Origin: Prosthecobacter sp.
GTDB lineage: Bacteria; Verrucomicrobiota; Verrucomicrobiia; Verrucomicrobiales; Verrucomicrobiaceae
DNA: 64,000 nucleotides
NCBI RefSeq assembly: GCF_020439865.1
Contig: NZ_JAGRPF010000110.1
Location: 49,442-113,441 of the forward strand
Direction: 5' to 3'
Shown here one piece after another: positions 26,907-36,173 of this stretch (position 1 is the stretch's first letter; every line of letters starts with the position of its first letter). Position numbers and translations under genes: made by a program. A model generated the notes under the pieces. It worked only from the letters and a program-made list of their open reading frames with translations. It was not told the DNA's origin and made no database searches.

Positions 26907-28223
26907 ATGGCCTCTGATCGTCAGCACACCCTCGCCAAAACCGTCTCCATGAAGGGGACCTCGCTGCACACCGGCGAGCAGGTCACTCTCACCCTCCAAC
27001 CGGCACCGGAAAACTTCGGTTTTAAATTCCGCCGGGTGGACTTGGAGGACAAGCCCTTCATCCCGGCGCTCGTCGAGAAAGTACAGAAAGTCGAGCGCGC
27101 CACGACCATCGCCGAAGGCGGCGTTAATGTGCACACCGTCGAGCACGTCATCTCCGCGCTCGCAGGCATGGGCGTGGACAATGCCATCATTGAGATGGAC
27201 GCCAACGAACCGCCGATTGCTGACGGGAGCTCAATGCCGTTTGTCGAATTGATCAAGTCCGCAGGGTTGCAGGAGCAGGGCGAGGCCCGGAAGTTCTTCG
27301 AAGTGCGCGAGCCTATCTATCAGGAGACTCGCGACGGCACCATCCTCACCATCGTTCCTGATAAGAAGTTCCGCATCTCCTGCACGAACGTCGGCCCGGG
27401 AGGTCGCTTCACACAGTATTTCAGCACGGAGATCAATCCTGAAACCTACGAGAAGGAAATCGCCGCTGCGCGCACCTTCGTCTATTACGAAGACATCGCT
27501 CCGCTGATGGAGAAGGGCCTCATCAAAGGCGGTACGCTGGAGGCTGCGGTGGTGATTCGCGGGGATACGCTGCTCTCGAAGCAGCCGCTGCGCTTTGCTG
27601 ACGAGTTCGTCCGCCACAAGATTCTCGACATCGTGGGCGATCTGATGCTTTCCGGCAAACGCATCCTCGGCCACGTCATCGCCGTGCGACCCGGTCACGG
27701 GCCGAACACCGAACTCGCCCGTGCAATTGTGCAGCAGTACAACCAGATGCGCAGCATGGTGCCGGCACCGGTGAACATTCCTGGCGGTGAGGCGGTGCTC
27801 GACATCAACGAGGTAATGAACATCCTCCCGCACCGCTATCCTTTCCTTCTGGTGGACCGCATCATCGGCTTCGAAGGCGAGACCAAGTGCACGGGCATCA
27901 AGAACGTCACCATCAACGAGCCCTTCTTTCAAGGACACTTCCCGGGTCATCCCATCATGCCTGGCGTGCTGCAGCTCGAAGCCATGGCGCAGGTCGCGAG
28001 CATCGTGCTCCTCCGCATGCCAGGAAATCAGGGCAAGATCGGCTACTTCATGAGCGCCAATAACGTCAAGTGGCGCCGCCCCGTGCTTCCTGGAGACACA
28101 CTCACAATCGAGACCGAAATCCTCAAGACCAAGCGCAGCATCGCCAGCGGCATCGGCCGCTGCAGTGTCAACGGCCAGGTCGTCTCCGAAGCCGAGCTAA
28201 TGTTCAGCGTGGTGGATCGCTAA
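26907..28223 (+). CDS. lpxC-fabZ: Bifunctional UDP-3-O-acyl-GlcNAc deacetylase / 3-hydroxyacyl-ACP dehydratase (LpxC-FabZ fusion)
   Basis: A 438-residue fusion. Residues 1-285 are LpxC, the committed zinc-dependent deacetylase of lipid A synthesis: zinc ligands H80 (HTVEH), H237 and D241 (RHKILDIVGDL), with catalytic H264 in RPGHGPN. Residues 298-438 are FabZ, the dehydratase of fatty acid synthesis: PHRYPFLLVDR, active H344 in FFQGHFPGHP and E358 in LEAMAQ. This fusion is known from Bacteroidetes/Chlorobi and PVC bacteria and couples lipid A and fatty acid flux. lpxA starts 17 bases downstream, an expected partner. The leader is pyrimidine-rich with no Shine-Dalgarno motif. Confidence 0.96.
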   Translation: MASDRQHTLAKTVSMKGTSLHTGEQVTLTLQPAPENFGFKFRRVDLEDKPFIPALVEKVQKVERATTIAEGGVNVHTVEHVISALAGMGVDNAIIEMDANEPPIADGSSMPFVELIKSAGLQEQGEARKFFEVREPIYQETRDGTILTIVPDKKFRISCTNVGPGGRFTQYFSTEINPETYEKEIAAARTFVYYEDIAPLMEKGLIKGGTLEAAVVIRGDTLLSKQPLRFADEFVRHKILDIVGDLMLSGKRILGHVIAVRPGHGPNTELARAIVQQYNQMRSMVPAPVNIPGGEAVLDINEVMNILPHRYPFLLVDRIIGFEGETKCTGIKNVTINEPFFQGHFPGHPIMPGVLQLEAMAQVASIVLLRMPGNQGKIGYFMSANNVKWRRPVLPGDTLTIETEILKTKRSIASGIGRCSVNGQVVSEAELMFSVVDR

Positions 28224-28239
28224 AACTGACTGCTCACGC

Positions 28240-29040
28240 ATGCCTTCCTCGATTCATCCGACTGCCATCATCGATCCGACCGCCAAAATCGGAGCGGACG
28301 TCCACATCGGACCCTACTGCATCATCGGAGCGGATGTTGAAATCGGAGACGGCTGCTGGCTCCAGCATCACGTGACGATCATGGGACCTTCCAAGATCGG
28401 GAAGAACAACAAATTCTTTGCCTACGGCTCCATCGGTCAGCAGACACAGGATTTGAAATACAAGGCCGAGCCGACGTGGCTCGAAGTGGGTGACAACAAC
28501 ACCTTCCGCGAGTTCTGCTCCGTGCATCGCGCCACCTCGCCGAATGACAAGACGATCATCGGCAGCCACAACAACTTCCTCAGCTACGTGCACATCGCGC
28601 ACGACTGCATCGTGGGGAATCACGTCATCTTTTCCAACAACGGCACACTGGCCGGTCATGTCGTGGTGGAAGATCACGTCATCATCGGCGGGCTCACCGC
28701 CGTGCATCAGTTCTGCCGTATCGGCACGCGTTCCATCACCGGCGGCTGTGCCAAGGTGGTGCAGGACATTCCACCCTACTGCACGGCTGATGGCAATCCT
28801 GCCCGTGCACGTGGTTTGAACATCGTCGGCTTGCAGCGTGCAGGTTTTACCCGCGAGCAGATCCGCTCGCTGCGGGACGCGTTTCGCAAAGTCTATCGCA
28901 GCGGATTGAACAACGCCCAGGCGGTGGAGGAACTGCGTGCCGGCGAGCTCACGCCAGAGGCGGCCGCCTTCACCGACTTCGTCGCCACCACCAAGCGCGG
29001 CATCATTCCTGGCGGCAAGGCGGTGGACGAAGAAGATTGA
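28240..29040 (+). CDS. lpxA: Acyl-ACP--UDP-N-acetylglucosamine O-acyltransferase
   Basis: First enzyme of lipid A synthesis, 266 residues, transferring a 3-hydroxyacyl group to UDP-GlcNAc. The left-handed beta-helix hexapeptide repeats are plain (IHPTAIIDPTAKIGADVHIG and onward). The catalytic histidine is in VHIAHDCIVGNHVI, and the conserved C-terminal helical part begins at LNIVGLQRAGFTREQIRSLR. Length and motif order are normal. It follows lpxC-fabZ after 17 bases, a conserved arrangement. No lpxD, lpxB or lpxK occurs in the window, so the remaining steps are encoded elsewhere. Confidence 0.96.
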   Translation: MPSSIHPTAIIDPTAKIGADVHIGPYCIIGADVEIGDGCWLQHHVTIMGPSKIGKNNKFFAYGSIGQQTQDLKYKAEPTWLEVGDNNTFREFCSVHRATSPNDKTIIGSHNNFLSYVHIAHDCIVGNHVIFSNNGTLAGHVVVEDHVIIGGLTAVHQFCRIGTRSITGGCAKVVQDIPPYCTADGNPARARGLNIVGLQRAGFTREQIRSLRDAFRKVYRSGLNNAQAVEELRAGELTPEAAAFTDFVATTKRGIIPGGKAVDEED

Positions 29041-29120
29041 CGAGGTCGTCTCGATCAAGATTGCTTCATCGCTTTCGTGCCGGGGCCGATCCGTGCTAAA
29101 GTGATGAACTTGTTTTCTTG

Positions 29121-30266
29121 ATGCAAATCCTACTAGCCACCGAGCCCGGAGTGGACGGCGTGTTTCGGCACGTCGAGGCCCTCGCGTCCTTCCTGCTGAA
29201 GCGTGGCCATCGGGTGCACTTGGCGTTTTCCGATGTGCGTGGTTCGGACAGGCTTACACAACTCGTCGAAGACATTTCGGCCGCAGGTGGTCAGACGGTC
29301 AATCTTGCGGTCAGTAATGCGCCTGGTCCGGGTGACCTCGCGGCGTTGTTGAAGTTGCGCAAGCTGGTGCGGGAGGCGAAGCCGGACGTGATCCATGCCC
29401 ACAGCTCCAAGGCGGGGGCGCTTGCACGCGCGTTGATATGGCTGGGAGTTCGGCAGCCGGTCTTTTACACGCCGCATGCCTATTACGGTTTGTCCGGCAA
29501 GGGAGGGATGAAGTCGCTTCTGTTTAATTTCATCGAGACCCTGCTGGGCCGCACGGGCATCACCATCAATCTTTCAGCCGGTGAGCGGGCTTTTGCTCAC
29601 GGTGTCTTGAAAATCCCCGAGCGGCGGCTGCGGCTCATCCCCAATCCGGTGGACTGTGAGCGCTTCCGTCCGGCGGATCCGCAAACGCGGCAACACATCC
29701 GCGCCGAACTGGGAGTTCCCGACGATGCCCTGTTGCTCGGCTCGGTGGGCAGGCTCGCGTTTCAGAAGGATCCGCTGACGCTGTATCGCGCCTTCGCTCA
29801 GGCATGCCAGAACCGGCCGGAACTCCGGCTCTATCATCTGGGAGATGGTGAACTCACGGCTGAATGTACGGCTCTTGCTGATCAACTCGGTATCGCGTCG
29901 CGCATCATTCGCAAAACCTATCTGTCCGAGCCCTTGTCCTTCTATCAGGCGCTGGATGGCATGATTCTGACCTCACGTTACGAGGGGTTGTCCTTTGCGG
30001 TGCTTGAGGCTCTGGCATGCGACCTGCCGGTGATTCTGAGTCAGGTGCCGGGAAACAACGACTTCACGGAGATGGGCCTGTCCCATTGCTGGTCCGCACC
30101 CAAGGAAGACGTGAGTGCGTTCGCAGAGGTGATCGGGAACTGGGCAGGCGATCGCGAAAATGCGCGTGCATCCAATCATCGGCAGATCGCGGAATCCCGG
30201 TTCAGTCAGGAGGCCTGCTTCGGTGCGTTGGTGCGTGAATACGAGCAGCAACTCACCACACGCTGA
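29121..30266 (+). CDS. GT4-family glycosyltransferase
   Basis: A 381-residue glycosyltransferase of GT-B fold. The start is the ATG at 29121 (an adjacent TTG is unlikely). The N-terminal Rossmann half contains GVDGVFRHVEALASFLLKRG and the DVIHAHSSKAGALARALI acceptor-side motif. The C-terminal half has LGSVGRLAFQKDPLTLYRAF and the EX7E-type donor site SRYEGLSFAVLEALACDLPV. It most resembles polysaccharide or lipopolysaccharide transferases such as EpsD/WcaL types. It precedes an SGNH hydrolase and a membrane acyltransferase, all on plus and facing the polysaccharide operon on minus. Donor and acceptor sugars cannot be inferred. Confidence 0.88.
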   Translation: MQILLATEPGVDGVFRHVEALASFLLKRGHRVHLAFSDVRGSDRLTQLVEDISAAGGQTVNLAVSNAPGPGDLAALLKLRKLVREAKPDVIHAHSSKAGALARALIWLGVRQPVFYTPHAYYGLSGKGGMKSLLFNFIETLLGRTGITINLSAGERAFAHGVLKIPERRLRLIPNPVDCERFRPADPQTRQHIRAELGVPDDALLLGSVGRLAFQKDPLTLYRAFAQACQNRPELRLYHLGDGELTAECTALADQLGIASRIIRKTYLSEPLSFYQALDGMILTSRYEGLSFAVLEALACDLPVILSQVPGNNDFTEMGLSHCWSAPKEDVSAFAEVIGNWAGDRENARASNHRQIAESRFSQEACFGALVREYEQQLTTR

Positions 30267-30336
30267 CGTTTGAGCGGGGCGATTGAGTACCACGCAGCTT
30301 GATCTCATGAAAACAGGCGCTTAGCGTACCTCTTTC

Positions 30337-31047
30337 ATGCCTCCGCCCGGACAGATTTTCGGTCTGCTCTGCCTGCTTTTCCTGGTTCGCCTGGAAGCGA
30401 ACGGGCAGGAGGTGCCATGGGAGCCGGCGGTGCGTTCGGAGTCGGCCGACTGGTTCCAAACCGTGAAGGAGCAGGCCGCGGCGGTGAAGCAGTCGCAGGC
30501 AAAAATCATCTTCATCGGCGATTCGCTCACCGAAAGCTGGGACGAGGAGATTTGGAAGACTCGTGTCGCACCTGCCCAGGCGCTCAACTTGGGCGTCGGT
30601 GGAGAAGGCCCTCAGCATGTCCTCTGGCGCATCGATCACGGCATTCTTGACGGTCCGGCACCCGAAAGCGTCGTGCTCATGATCGGCATCAACAACTTCT
30701 GGCGCGAGTTCACGGCTGCTGACACGGCGCGTGGCATCGAAACAATCGTTGCACGCATTCATGATCGGCATCCGACCTCGCGCATCGTGCTGCTTGGCCT
30801 GCTGCCGGTTTATGAAGCGGCTTCACCGATCCGTCCTTGGATCGGAGAAATCAATGAGCGGCTCAAACGGCTCGACGGCCGGGACAAGGTGGAGTTCTTC
30901 GATCTTTCCTCAGGCTTTCTCGAAGCGAACGGCGATCAGCGTCGTCAGCTCTATGTCGAGGACAAGGTGCATCTTTCCAAGACGGGATATGTCGTGCTGA
31001 CCCATGCGCTCGCTCCCATTCTCAAACTGCCCGCCGCCACTCCATGA
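30337..31047 (+). CDS. SGNH/GDSL-family hydrolase, exported
   Basis: A 236-residue SGNH esterase resembling PAF-acetylhydrolase subunit-like proteins. An N-terminal signal (GQIFGLLCLLFLVRLEANG) points to export. All four blocks are present: nucleophile IGDSLTESW, glycine block LGVGGEGP, asparagine block IGINNFW and the DKVHLSKTGY Asp/His pair. Such enzymes often remove or transfer O-acetyl groups on polysaccharides. Its stop overlaps the start of the next gene as ATGA (31044-31047), a membrane acyltransferase, giving a coupled acetyl-transfer/esterase pair. Substrate unknown. Confidence 0.88.
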   Translation: MPPPGQIFGLLCLLFLVRLEANGQEVPWEPAVRSESADWFQTVKEQAAAVKQSQAKIIFIGDSLTESWDEEIWKTRVAPAQALNLGVGGEGPQHVLWRIDHGILDGPAPESVVLMIGINNFWREFTAADTARGIETIVARIHDRHPTSRIVLLGLLPVYEAASPIRPWIGEINERLKRLDGRDKVEFFDLSSGFLEANGDQRRQLYVEDKVHLSKTGYVVLTHALAPILKLPAATP

Positions 31048-32081
31048 ACAAGATCAATCCCTCGCTGCGAATCTCGGAACTGGACGCCCTGCGTGGCATT
31101 GCAGCCATGGCGGTGATCTTCTTCCATTTCACCAGCAGCATCGCGAAGAACTGGTCTTTTCACCTCTACGACCCGCCGTTTCAGTTCTGGTATGGAGACA
31201 AGGGGGTGGACCTGTTTTTCATGATCAGCGGCTTCGTGATCTTCATGACGCTGGATCGCGCCAGGTCCGCCGCCAGCTTTGCGGTGGGACGCTTTTCGCG
31301 ACTGTTTCCCACCTTCTGGGCCTGCGCGCTCATCACCCTGCTGGTCACGGCGAACTTCGGCCTGCCCGGTCAGGAGGTGAGTCTGCGTGATGCTCTTTGG
31401 AACATCACCATGATGCCGCGCTTCGTCCGTGCGCAGATGATCGACGGCGCCTACTGGTCGCTCGAGTTCGAACTGCTTTTCTACATGGCCATGCTCGTTC
31501 TGCATCAGCTTGGAGCCTTTCGGAAGCGGACGATTCCGGTGCTGCTGCTCTGGCTGGCCGCGGCCGCCGTTGCCTATGGCATCCTCACGCATGGGAATCC
31601 TGAGTCGTTGCTGTATAGGCTCACGGGCAAGATCAAGGCGGTCACCAGTCTCGATTACATTCACCTCTTCGGTGTTGGCATGGTTTTGTATGATGCCCAT
31701 CGCGGGCGTTCGTGGCGCGCCGGTCACACGCTGGTGCTGCTGGCCTGCGCGGCCATGGCGTGGTGGAAAGCCATCATCCCGATGCATTTCGCGCTCACGC
31801 TCGCCTTTGGCCTGCTGCTGCATCTGGCCACCACGGGGCGCCTTCCATGGCTCAATGCGAAGCCGCTCGTGTTTCTTGGGGCCATCTCTTATCCGCTCTA
31901 CCTCATCCATCAAAACATCGGCCTGGTTGTGATCAATGCGCTGGGAGCGGTCACGAACTCCTCCTGGCTGCGCTTTGGCATCGCGGTCGCGGTGTCGATT
32001 CTGCTCGCGTGGATGATCTCCATTTTCATCGAGCGTCCCTCGATGCGCTGGATTCGCGACAAGATGCGCCGCTTCACCTGA
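31044..32081 (+). CDS. Acyltransferase-3 family membrane protein
   Basis: A 345-residue integral membrane acyltransferase of the OafA/NodX family, which O-acylates envelope sugars. The family hallmark ISELDALRGIAAMAVIFFHF (arginine and histidine in the first helix) is present, followed by DKGVDLFFMISGFVIF and the RFSRLFPTFWAC motif of helices 2 and 3. About ten hydrophobic helices cover the rest. Translation is coupled to the SGNH hydrolase gene by a four-base overlap, so the protein pair likely modifies the same glycan. The gene ends 6 bases from the convergent asnB-like gene. No C-terminal SGNH domain is fused here; the separate upstream gene could serve that role. Confidence 0.92.
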   Translation: MNKINPSLRISELDALRGIAAMAVIFFHFTSSIAKNWSFHLYDPPFQFWYGDKGVDLFFMISGFVIFMTLDRARSAASFAVGRFSRLFPTFWACALITLLVTANFGLPGQEVSLRDALWNITMMPRFVRAQMIDGAYWSLEFELLFYMAMLVLHQLGAFRKRTIPVLLLWLAAAAVAYGILTHGNPESLLYRLTGKIKAVTSLDYIHLFGVGMVLYDAHRGRSWRAGHTLVLLACAAMAWWKAIIPMHFALTLAFGLLLHLATTGRLPWLNAKPLVFLGAISYPLYLIHQNIGLVVINALGAVTNSSWLRFGIAVAVSILLAWMISIFIERPSMRWIRDKMRRFT

Positions 32082-32087
32082 GACGGG

Positions 32088-34031
32088 CTACAGCTTGTTC
32101 GCCTGAAGCCACGCCTGGAACATCAGGATGTCCCAGAGATAGAAGTGCCAGTTGCGTGTGCCGCTGAGATGCTCCTGCCACTTTTGCCGGATCGGAGCGG
32201 GATGGAAGAAGCCTTCGCGCTTCAATCGTGATTCGCTCAGCAAATCCTCCGCCCACTCACGCAGCGGACCCCGCAGCCAGATCTCCAGCGGGATGCCAAA
32301 GCCTTGCTTCGGGCGGTCGATCAGCGCCTTCGGTACGTGACGATAGAGCGTTTCGCGCATCAGCCATTTGCCTTTGCCGTTGCGCACCTTCATCGAATAC
32401 GGGATGCGCCACGCGAACTCGATCAGTTCCGTGTCCAGCAGCGGAATGCGTCCTTCAAGGCTCACGCCCATCGCAGCACGGTCCACTTTGACCAGAATGT
32501 CACCCGGGAGGTAGGTCTCCATGTCGAGATGCATCATGCGGTGGGTGAAGTCGCTGACGCGGGGCCAGGAAGCCGTGTTCGTAATCGCGGTCACAGGATC
32601 CTGGCCGTCGATGACAATGTCCGTGGGCTTCTTCCAGTAGGACATGAGATTGAGATAGAGCGTCTCCACTCCCGGTGCGGCCACGACTTCGGCCAACTTG
32701 TGCAGTTTGTCGCCGACCGGGATGTGACGCAGGCGTTTGGGCAGCAGCTTGGCGCCTACAGTGTTCATGACGCCTGGTGGCAGCAGCGTGAGCGCTTCGG
32801 CGGTCAGTCGCTTCATCACCGGCGGCATCCACGAGATGCGATCCCAGATGCTGCGGCCCATGGCATAGCGTTCGTAACCACCGAACAGCTCATCTCCTGC
32901 GTCGCCGCTCAGCGCCACGGTGACGTGCTGGCGCGCCATCTTGCAGACGAGATGCGTGGGGATCTGCGAGTAGTCGGCGAACGGTTCGTCATAAAGAGCT
33001 GGAAGCTGTGGGATCACGTTCAGCGCGTCCTCGCCCGTGACATACATCTCCGTGTGTTCCGTGCCGAGATGTGCGGCCACGCTCTTGGCAACTTCGGCCT
33101 CGTTGTACTGCTTCTCGTGAAATCCGATCGTGAAGGTGCGCACAGGGCGTGCGCTCTGCGCCTGCATCATCGCCACGATGAGAGAAGAGTCGATTCCGCC
33201 GCTCAGGAACGCGCCCAGCGGCACATCGGAGATCATGCGCATGCCCACGGCCTTCTTCAGCAGCGCTTCAAAGGCGTCAATGGCCTCGGCTTCGGTGCCG
33301 GTGAAGGGATGATCGAGCCCATGTTCGACGACTCGCGGCAGACTCCAGTAGCAGTTGGGTTGAGGTCGCTCGGACGGCGATTTCAACGTCAGCATCGTCG
33401 CTGGCGGGAGCTTTTTGAAACCCTGATAGATGCACAGCGGATCAGGGATGTAGTTGAAGCGCAGCAGCGAGGTGAGCGCTTCACGGTCCACCGAAGCATT
33501 GAAACCGGGAAAGCGCTGAATCGCCTTCAGTTCGGAGGCGAACACAAACGTTTCGCCGACCCAGCCGTAGTAGAGCGGCTTCTCGCCCATGCGGTCGCGT
33601 GCGAGATGCATGACACGCTCCTGCCTGTCCCAAACCGCAAACGCGAACATGCCATTGAAACGCTTCGTCGCCTCGACGACGCCCCACTGGCAGAATGCGG
33701 CGAGCATGATTTCGGTGTCTGAGTGTCCGCGCCAGGAATGACCGAGAGGTTCGAGTTCTGCGCGCAGGTCTTGAAAGTTGTAGATCTCGCCGTTGAACAC
33801 GATGACGAACCGGCCGTCGGCGCTGTCCATTGGCTGATGGCCGAGTGGCGAGAGATCGAGAATGGAAAGACGACGATGACCAAGCGCGATGCCGTTGGTC
33901 GAATCGACCCATGCGCCCGCGTCATCCGGACCGCGCAAAACGATGGCGTCTGTCATCGCCGTGACGATGGCGTCCATCTCGTGGGACGGTCGTGATTGAG
34001 CCGGAGCGAAAAAGCCTGCGATGCCGCACAT
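32088..34031 (-). CDS. asnB: Glutamine-hydrolysing asparagine synthetase-like amidotransferase
   Basis: A 647-residue class II amidotransferase. After the initiator methionine, C2 is the glutaminase nucleophile (MCGIAGFFAPA), with LGHRRLSILDLSPLGHQPM and FNGEIYNFQDLR in the N-terminal half. The synthetase half has the PP-loop LSGGIDSSLIV and ALSGDAGDELFGGYERY. It is full length and has every catalytic motif. Genes of this XrtA/PEP-CTERM or capsule-associated AsnB type commonly lie in exopolysaccharide clusters, where the acceptor may be a sugar acid or protein instead of aspartate. It starts three bases after the double glycosyltransferase stop, making it the last gene of the minus-strand polysaccharide operon. 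Confidence 0.92.
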   Translation of the reverse strand: MCGIAGFFAPAQSRPSHEMDAIVTAMTDAIVLRGPDDAGAWVDSTNGIALGHRRLSILDLSPLGHQPMDSADGRFVIVFNGEIYNFQDLRAELEPLGHSWRGHSDTEIMLAAFCQWGVVEATKRFNGMFAFAVWDRQERVMHLARDRMGEKPLYYGWVGETFVFASELKAIQRFPGFNASVDREALTSLLRFNYIPDPLCIYQGFKKLPPATMLTLKSPSERPQPNCYWSLPRVVEHGLDHPFTGTEAEAIDAFEALLKKAVGMRMISDVPLGAFLSGGIDSSLIVAMMQAQSARPVRTFTIGFHEKQYNEAEVAKSVAAHLGTEHTEMYVTGEDALNVIPQLPALYDEPFADYSQIPTHLVCKMARQHVTVALSGDAGDELFGGYERYAMGRSIWDRISWMPPVMKRLTAEALTLLPPGVMNTVGAKLLPKRLRHIPVGDKLHKLAEVVAAPGVETLYLNLMSYWKKPTDIVIDGQDPVTAITNTASWPRVSDFTHRMMHLDMETYLPGDILVKVDRAAMGVSLEGRIPLLDTELIEFAWRIPYSMKVRNGKGKWLMRETLYRHVPKALIDRPKQGFGIPLEIWLRGPLREWAEDLLSESRLKREGFFHPAPIRQKWQEHLSGTRNWHFYLWDILMFQAWLQANKL

Positions 34032-34034
34032 GGG

Positions 34035-36173
34035 TCAGGAATGGGGGAGCGGTGTGGTCAGCGGAACCGACACCGGTAGTTTGGCAGACTCTGATGATCC
34101 GTGCGGCGCGTTGAGCAGGCTGTTGAATTGCAGGAGGACGCTTCGGAGGGAGAATTGCTGTTCGATCCGCTGCCGTGCGTCGAGGTCTTGCAGGATGCCC
34201 GCGTCGAGGATTTCGAGACAGGCCCTCGCGAGTGCCTCGGGATCGCTTGGCGGAACGATGCGGCCGGTCTCGCCCATGACCCAGCGCGTGTCGCCGATGT
34301 CTGTGGCGACGACGGGAACGGCGCATGCCATGGCTTCACCGATGACATTGGGAAAGCCTTCTCCAAACGCGGAGGACGACACGGCAATGTTGAGTGACGC
34401 CGTGAGTTCGGGCAGGTCGTGACGTTCGCCGAGGATCTGGATGTTGTCGGGCACCTCGAGTTCTTCGGTTCCTGCGCCGACGATGATGAAATGCGTTTGC
34501 GGACGTTTTTGAGCGATGATTTTGGCGGCGGCGATGAAGGTGGTATAGTCCTTCATGGGCGCGTTGCGGCCGAAGCGGCCGATGCGACCTGCGACCGGCG
34601 TTCCGGGCTGCCATTTGGCGAGATCGAAGCCGTTGGGAACGAGTTGCGTTTTCGAGGCCCGATAGCCGATGGCCTCGTGTTGCTTTGCACCGGTCTGCGT
34701 GTTGTAGGTGATGCGTTGTGGCATCCAAGACAGCCATGCGAGAGCACGGATGACCAGCGCGGAGCCGCGTTTTTCGTGCTTCAAGTCGTAGAGGCTTTGG
34801 CGGATGTTCCAAATTAATGGAATGCGTTTCAGACGCATGAATCTGGCCAGCACAGCGGCGAAACAGCCGTGATACATCCAGCCCATCAGGATGTCGGCCT
34901 TGGTACGCCTAACGATCCGGAATAAACGCCAGAGCGAACGCAGCGTGGGTTTGCCAGCGGGCATGTCGAGGCTGTGAACTTCGATTCCCGCTTCGCGCAG
35001 CGCGGTGGCGTGCTTGCCGCCGGAGGTGAGCGAGATGACGACGTGCTGAAACTTCGGCAGCCCTCGGATGAGCTGGGCGAGCATCATCTCCGCGCCGCCG
35101 CTGCCAAGACCGGTGGTCAGCCAAAGCACTTTTTGAGAGAGCAGACGGCTCGTGCGTTCGATGAGCTTCTCGACGCTGAACTCGTCCACGATGCGCTGAC
35201 GTGGATGGTTCGCTTGAAAAGCAAGCATGCATTGAGCCAGTGCTTCGTGATCGCCTGCAGGAAAGGTTTGCGCCTTGTCTCCGATGATCCACGCGCTGTC
35301 GCCGACATCGCTCGCAATGCAAGGAACGCCGCAGGCCATCGCTTCGCCGATGACGTTGGAAAAACCTTCGCCAAACGCCGAGGAGTTTACGAGGCAGTCC
35401 ATTTTCGCGTAGATGGCGGGCATGTCGTTCTGCGCAGGAAGCCAGGTCACGCGTTCGGCAATGCCGAGTCTCGCGGCGAGGTCGCGCATTTGTTGTTCGT
35501 AGGCGTCGTCGCCGGAACCGACGATCAGGAACCGGGCGTGAGGATCGAGCGCAGCGGCGGCGAGGAAGGTGGCATGATCCTTCATGGGGTTCATGCGTCC
35601 CACAAGACCGAAGGTGAGCGTGTCGGAAGCGGTTCTCGGCTGAGGCCTGAAACGTTCAATGTCGATGCCGTTTGGAACGACATGCATCGTGGCGATTGGA
35701 TAACCACGGGCTGCGTAGTAATCGCGTCCTGCCTTGGAATTGCAGATGATGAGATCGGTAAAACGCGCGAGCAGGCAGTTGAGGCGGAAGCTCAGTTTGC
35801 TGAGCGCACCCCAGAGATGTGCATCGGTCTGTGAGTCACGCACGCCCCAGACCACACGCGGCGAGCCGCAGAAGGGTTTCAGGAACAGCGCCATGAGGTT
35901 GGACTCGGCCAGATAGCCGTGAAGAACTTCAGGTCGAATGCTGCGCGCTGCGTGGACGAGGCGCAGGAAAAAGCCGATCAAGTCCCAGCGGCTCTTTTTG
36001 CCGACACAGATCGTCTGCACGCCGCCGGATTCGAGTTCTGCGCGGAAAGCGCCGTCATAAAAATGCAGCACGGTGACCTCATGGCCTTCGCGCACGAGAC
36101 CCTTCGCGAGCAGGACGAGCTGTCGCTGTGCTCCGCCGTGACCAAGGTCACGAATGATGAAGGTGATCTTCAT
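34035..36173 (-). CDS. Double GT4 glycosyltransferase (two complete GT-B enzymes in one chain)
   Basis: A single 712-residue frame holding two GT4 glycosyltransferases in tandem. The start at 36173 (MKITFIIRDLGHGGAQRQL) is the natural one; the frame open to 36845 is only a shadow of the upstream gene. Unit 1 spans residues 1-345 with VPNGIDIERF, GLVGRMNPMKDH and SSAFGEGFSNVIGEAMAC. Unit 2 spans 347-690, beginning KVLWLTTGLGSGGAEMML, the usual first residues of a free-standing transferase, with VPNGFDLAKW, IGRFGRNAPMKDY and SSAFGEGFPNVIGEAMAC. The halves share strong identity in the donor site, indicating gene duplication then fusion. The first ATG overlaps the upstream stop as ATGA. Each unit may add a separate sugar. 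Confidence 0.9.
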   Translation of the reverse strand: MKITFIIRDLGHGGAQRQLVLLAKGLVREGHEVTVLHFYDGAFRAELESGGVQTICVGKKSRWDLIGFFLRLVHAARSIRPEVLHGYLAESNLMALFLKPFCGSPRVVWGVRDSQTDAHLWGALSKLSFRLNCLLARFTDLIICNSKAGRDYYAARGYPIATMHVVPNGIDIERFRPQPRTASDTLTFGLVGRMNPMKDHATFLAAAALDPHARFLIVGSGDDAYEQQMRDLAARLGIAERVTWLPAQNDMPAIYAKMDCLVNSSAFGEGFSNVIGEAMACGVPCIASDVGDSAWIIGDKAQTFPAGDHEALAQCMLAFQANHPRQRIVDEFSVEKLIERTSRLLSQKVLWLTTGLGSGGAEMMLAQLIRGLPKFQHVVISLTSGGKHATALREAGIEVHSLDMPAGKPTLRSLWRLFRIVRRTKADILMGWMYHGCFAAVLARFMRLKRIPLIWNIRQSLYDLKHEKRGSALVIRALAWLSWMPQRITYNTQTGAKQHEAIGYRASKTQLVPNGFDLAKWQPGTPVAGRIGRFGRNAPMKDYTTFIAAAKIIAQKRPQTHFIIVGAGTEELEVPDNIQILGERHDLPELTASLNIAVSSSAFGEGFPNVIGEAMACAVPVVATDIGDTRWVMGETGRIVPPSDPEALARACLEILDAGILQDLDARQRIEQQFSLRSVLLQFNSLLNAPHGSSESAKLPVSVPLTTPLPHS

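Noticed and set aside
30299..30327. A promoter (TTGATC-17-TAGCGT) before the SGNH hydrolase gene
   Set aside because: The spacing is right but the -10 box matches only three of six positions; too weak to list.
32304..33722. A 472-codon frame on plus antisense to the asnB-like gene
   Set aside because: The asnB frame has all catalytic motifs; this frame is a compositional shadow, as are similar ones at 46930-48129 and 48586-49950.
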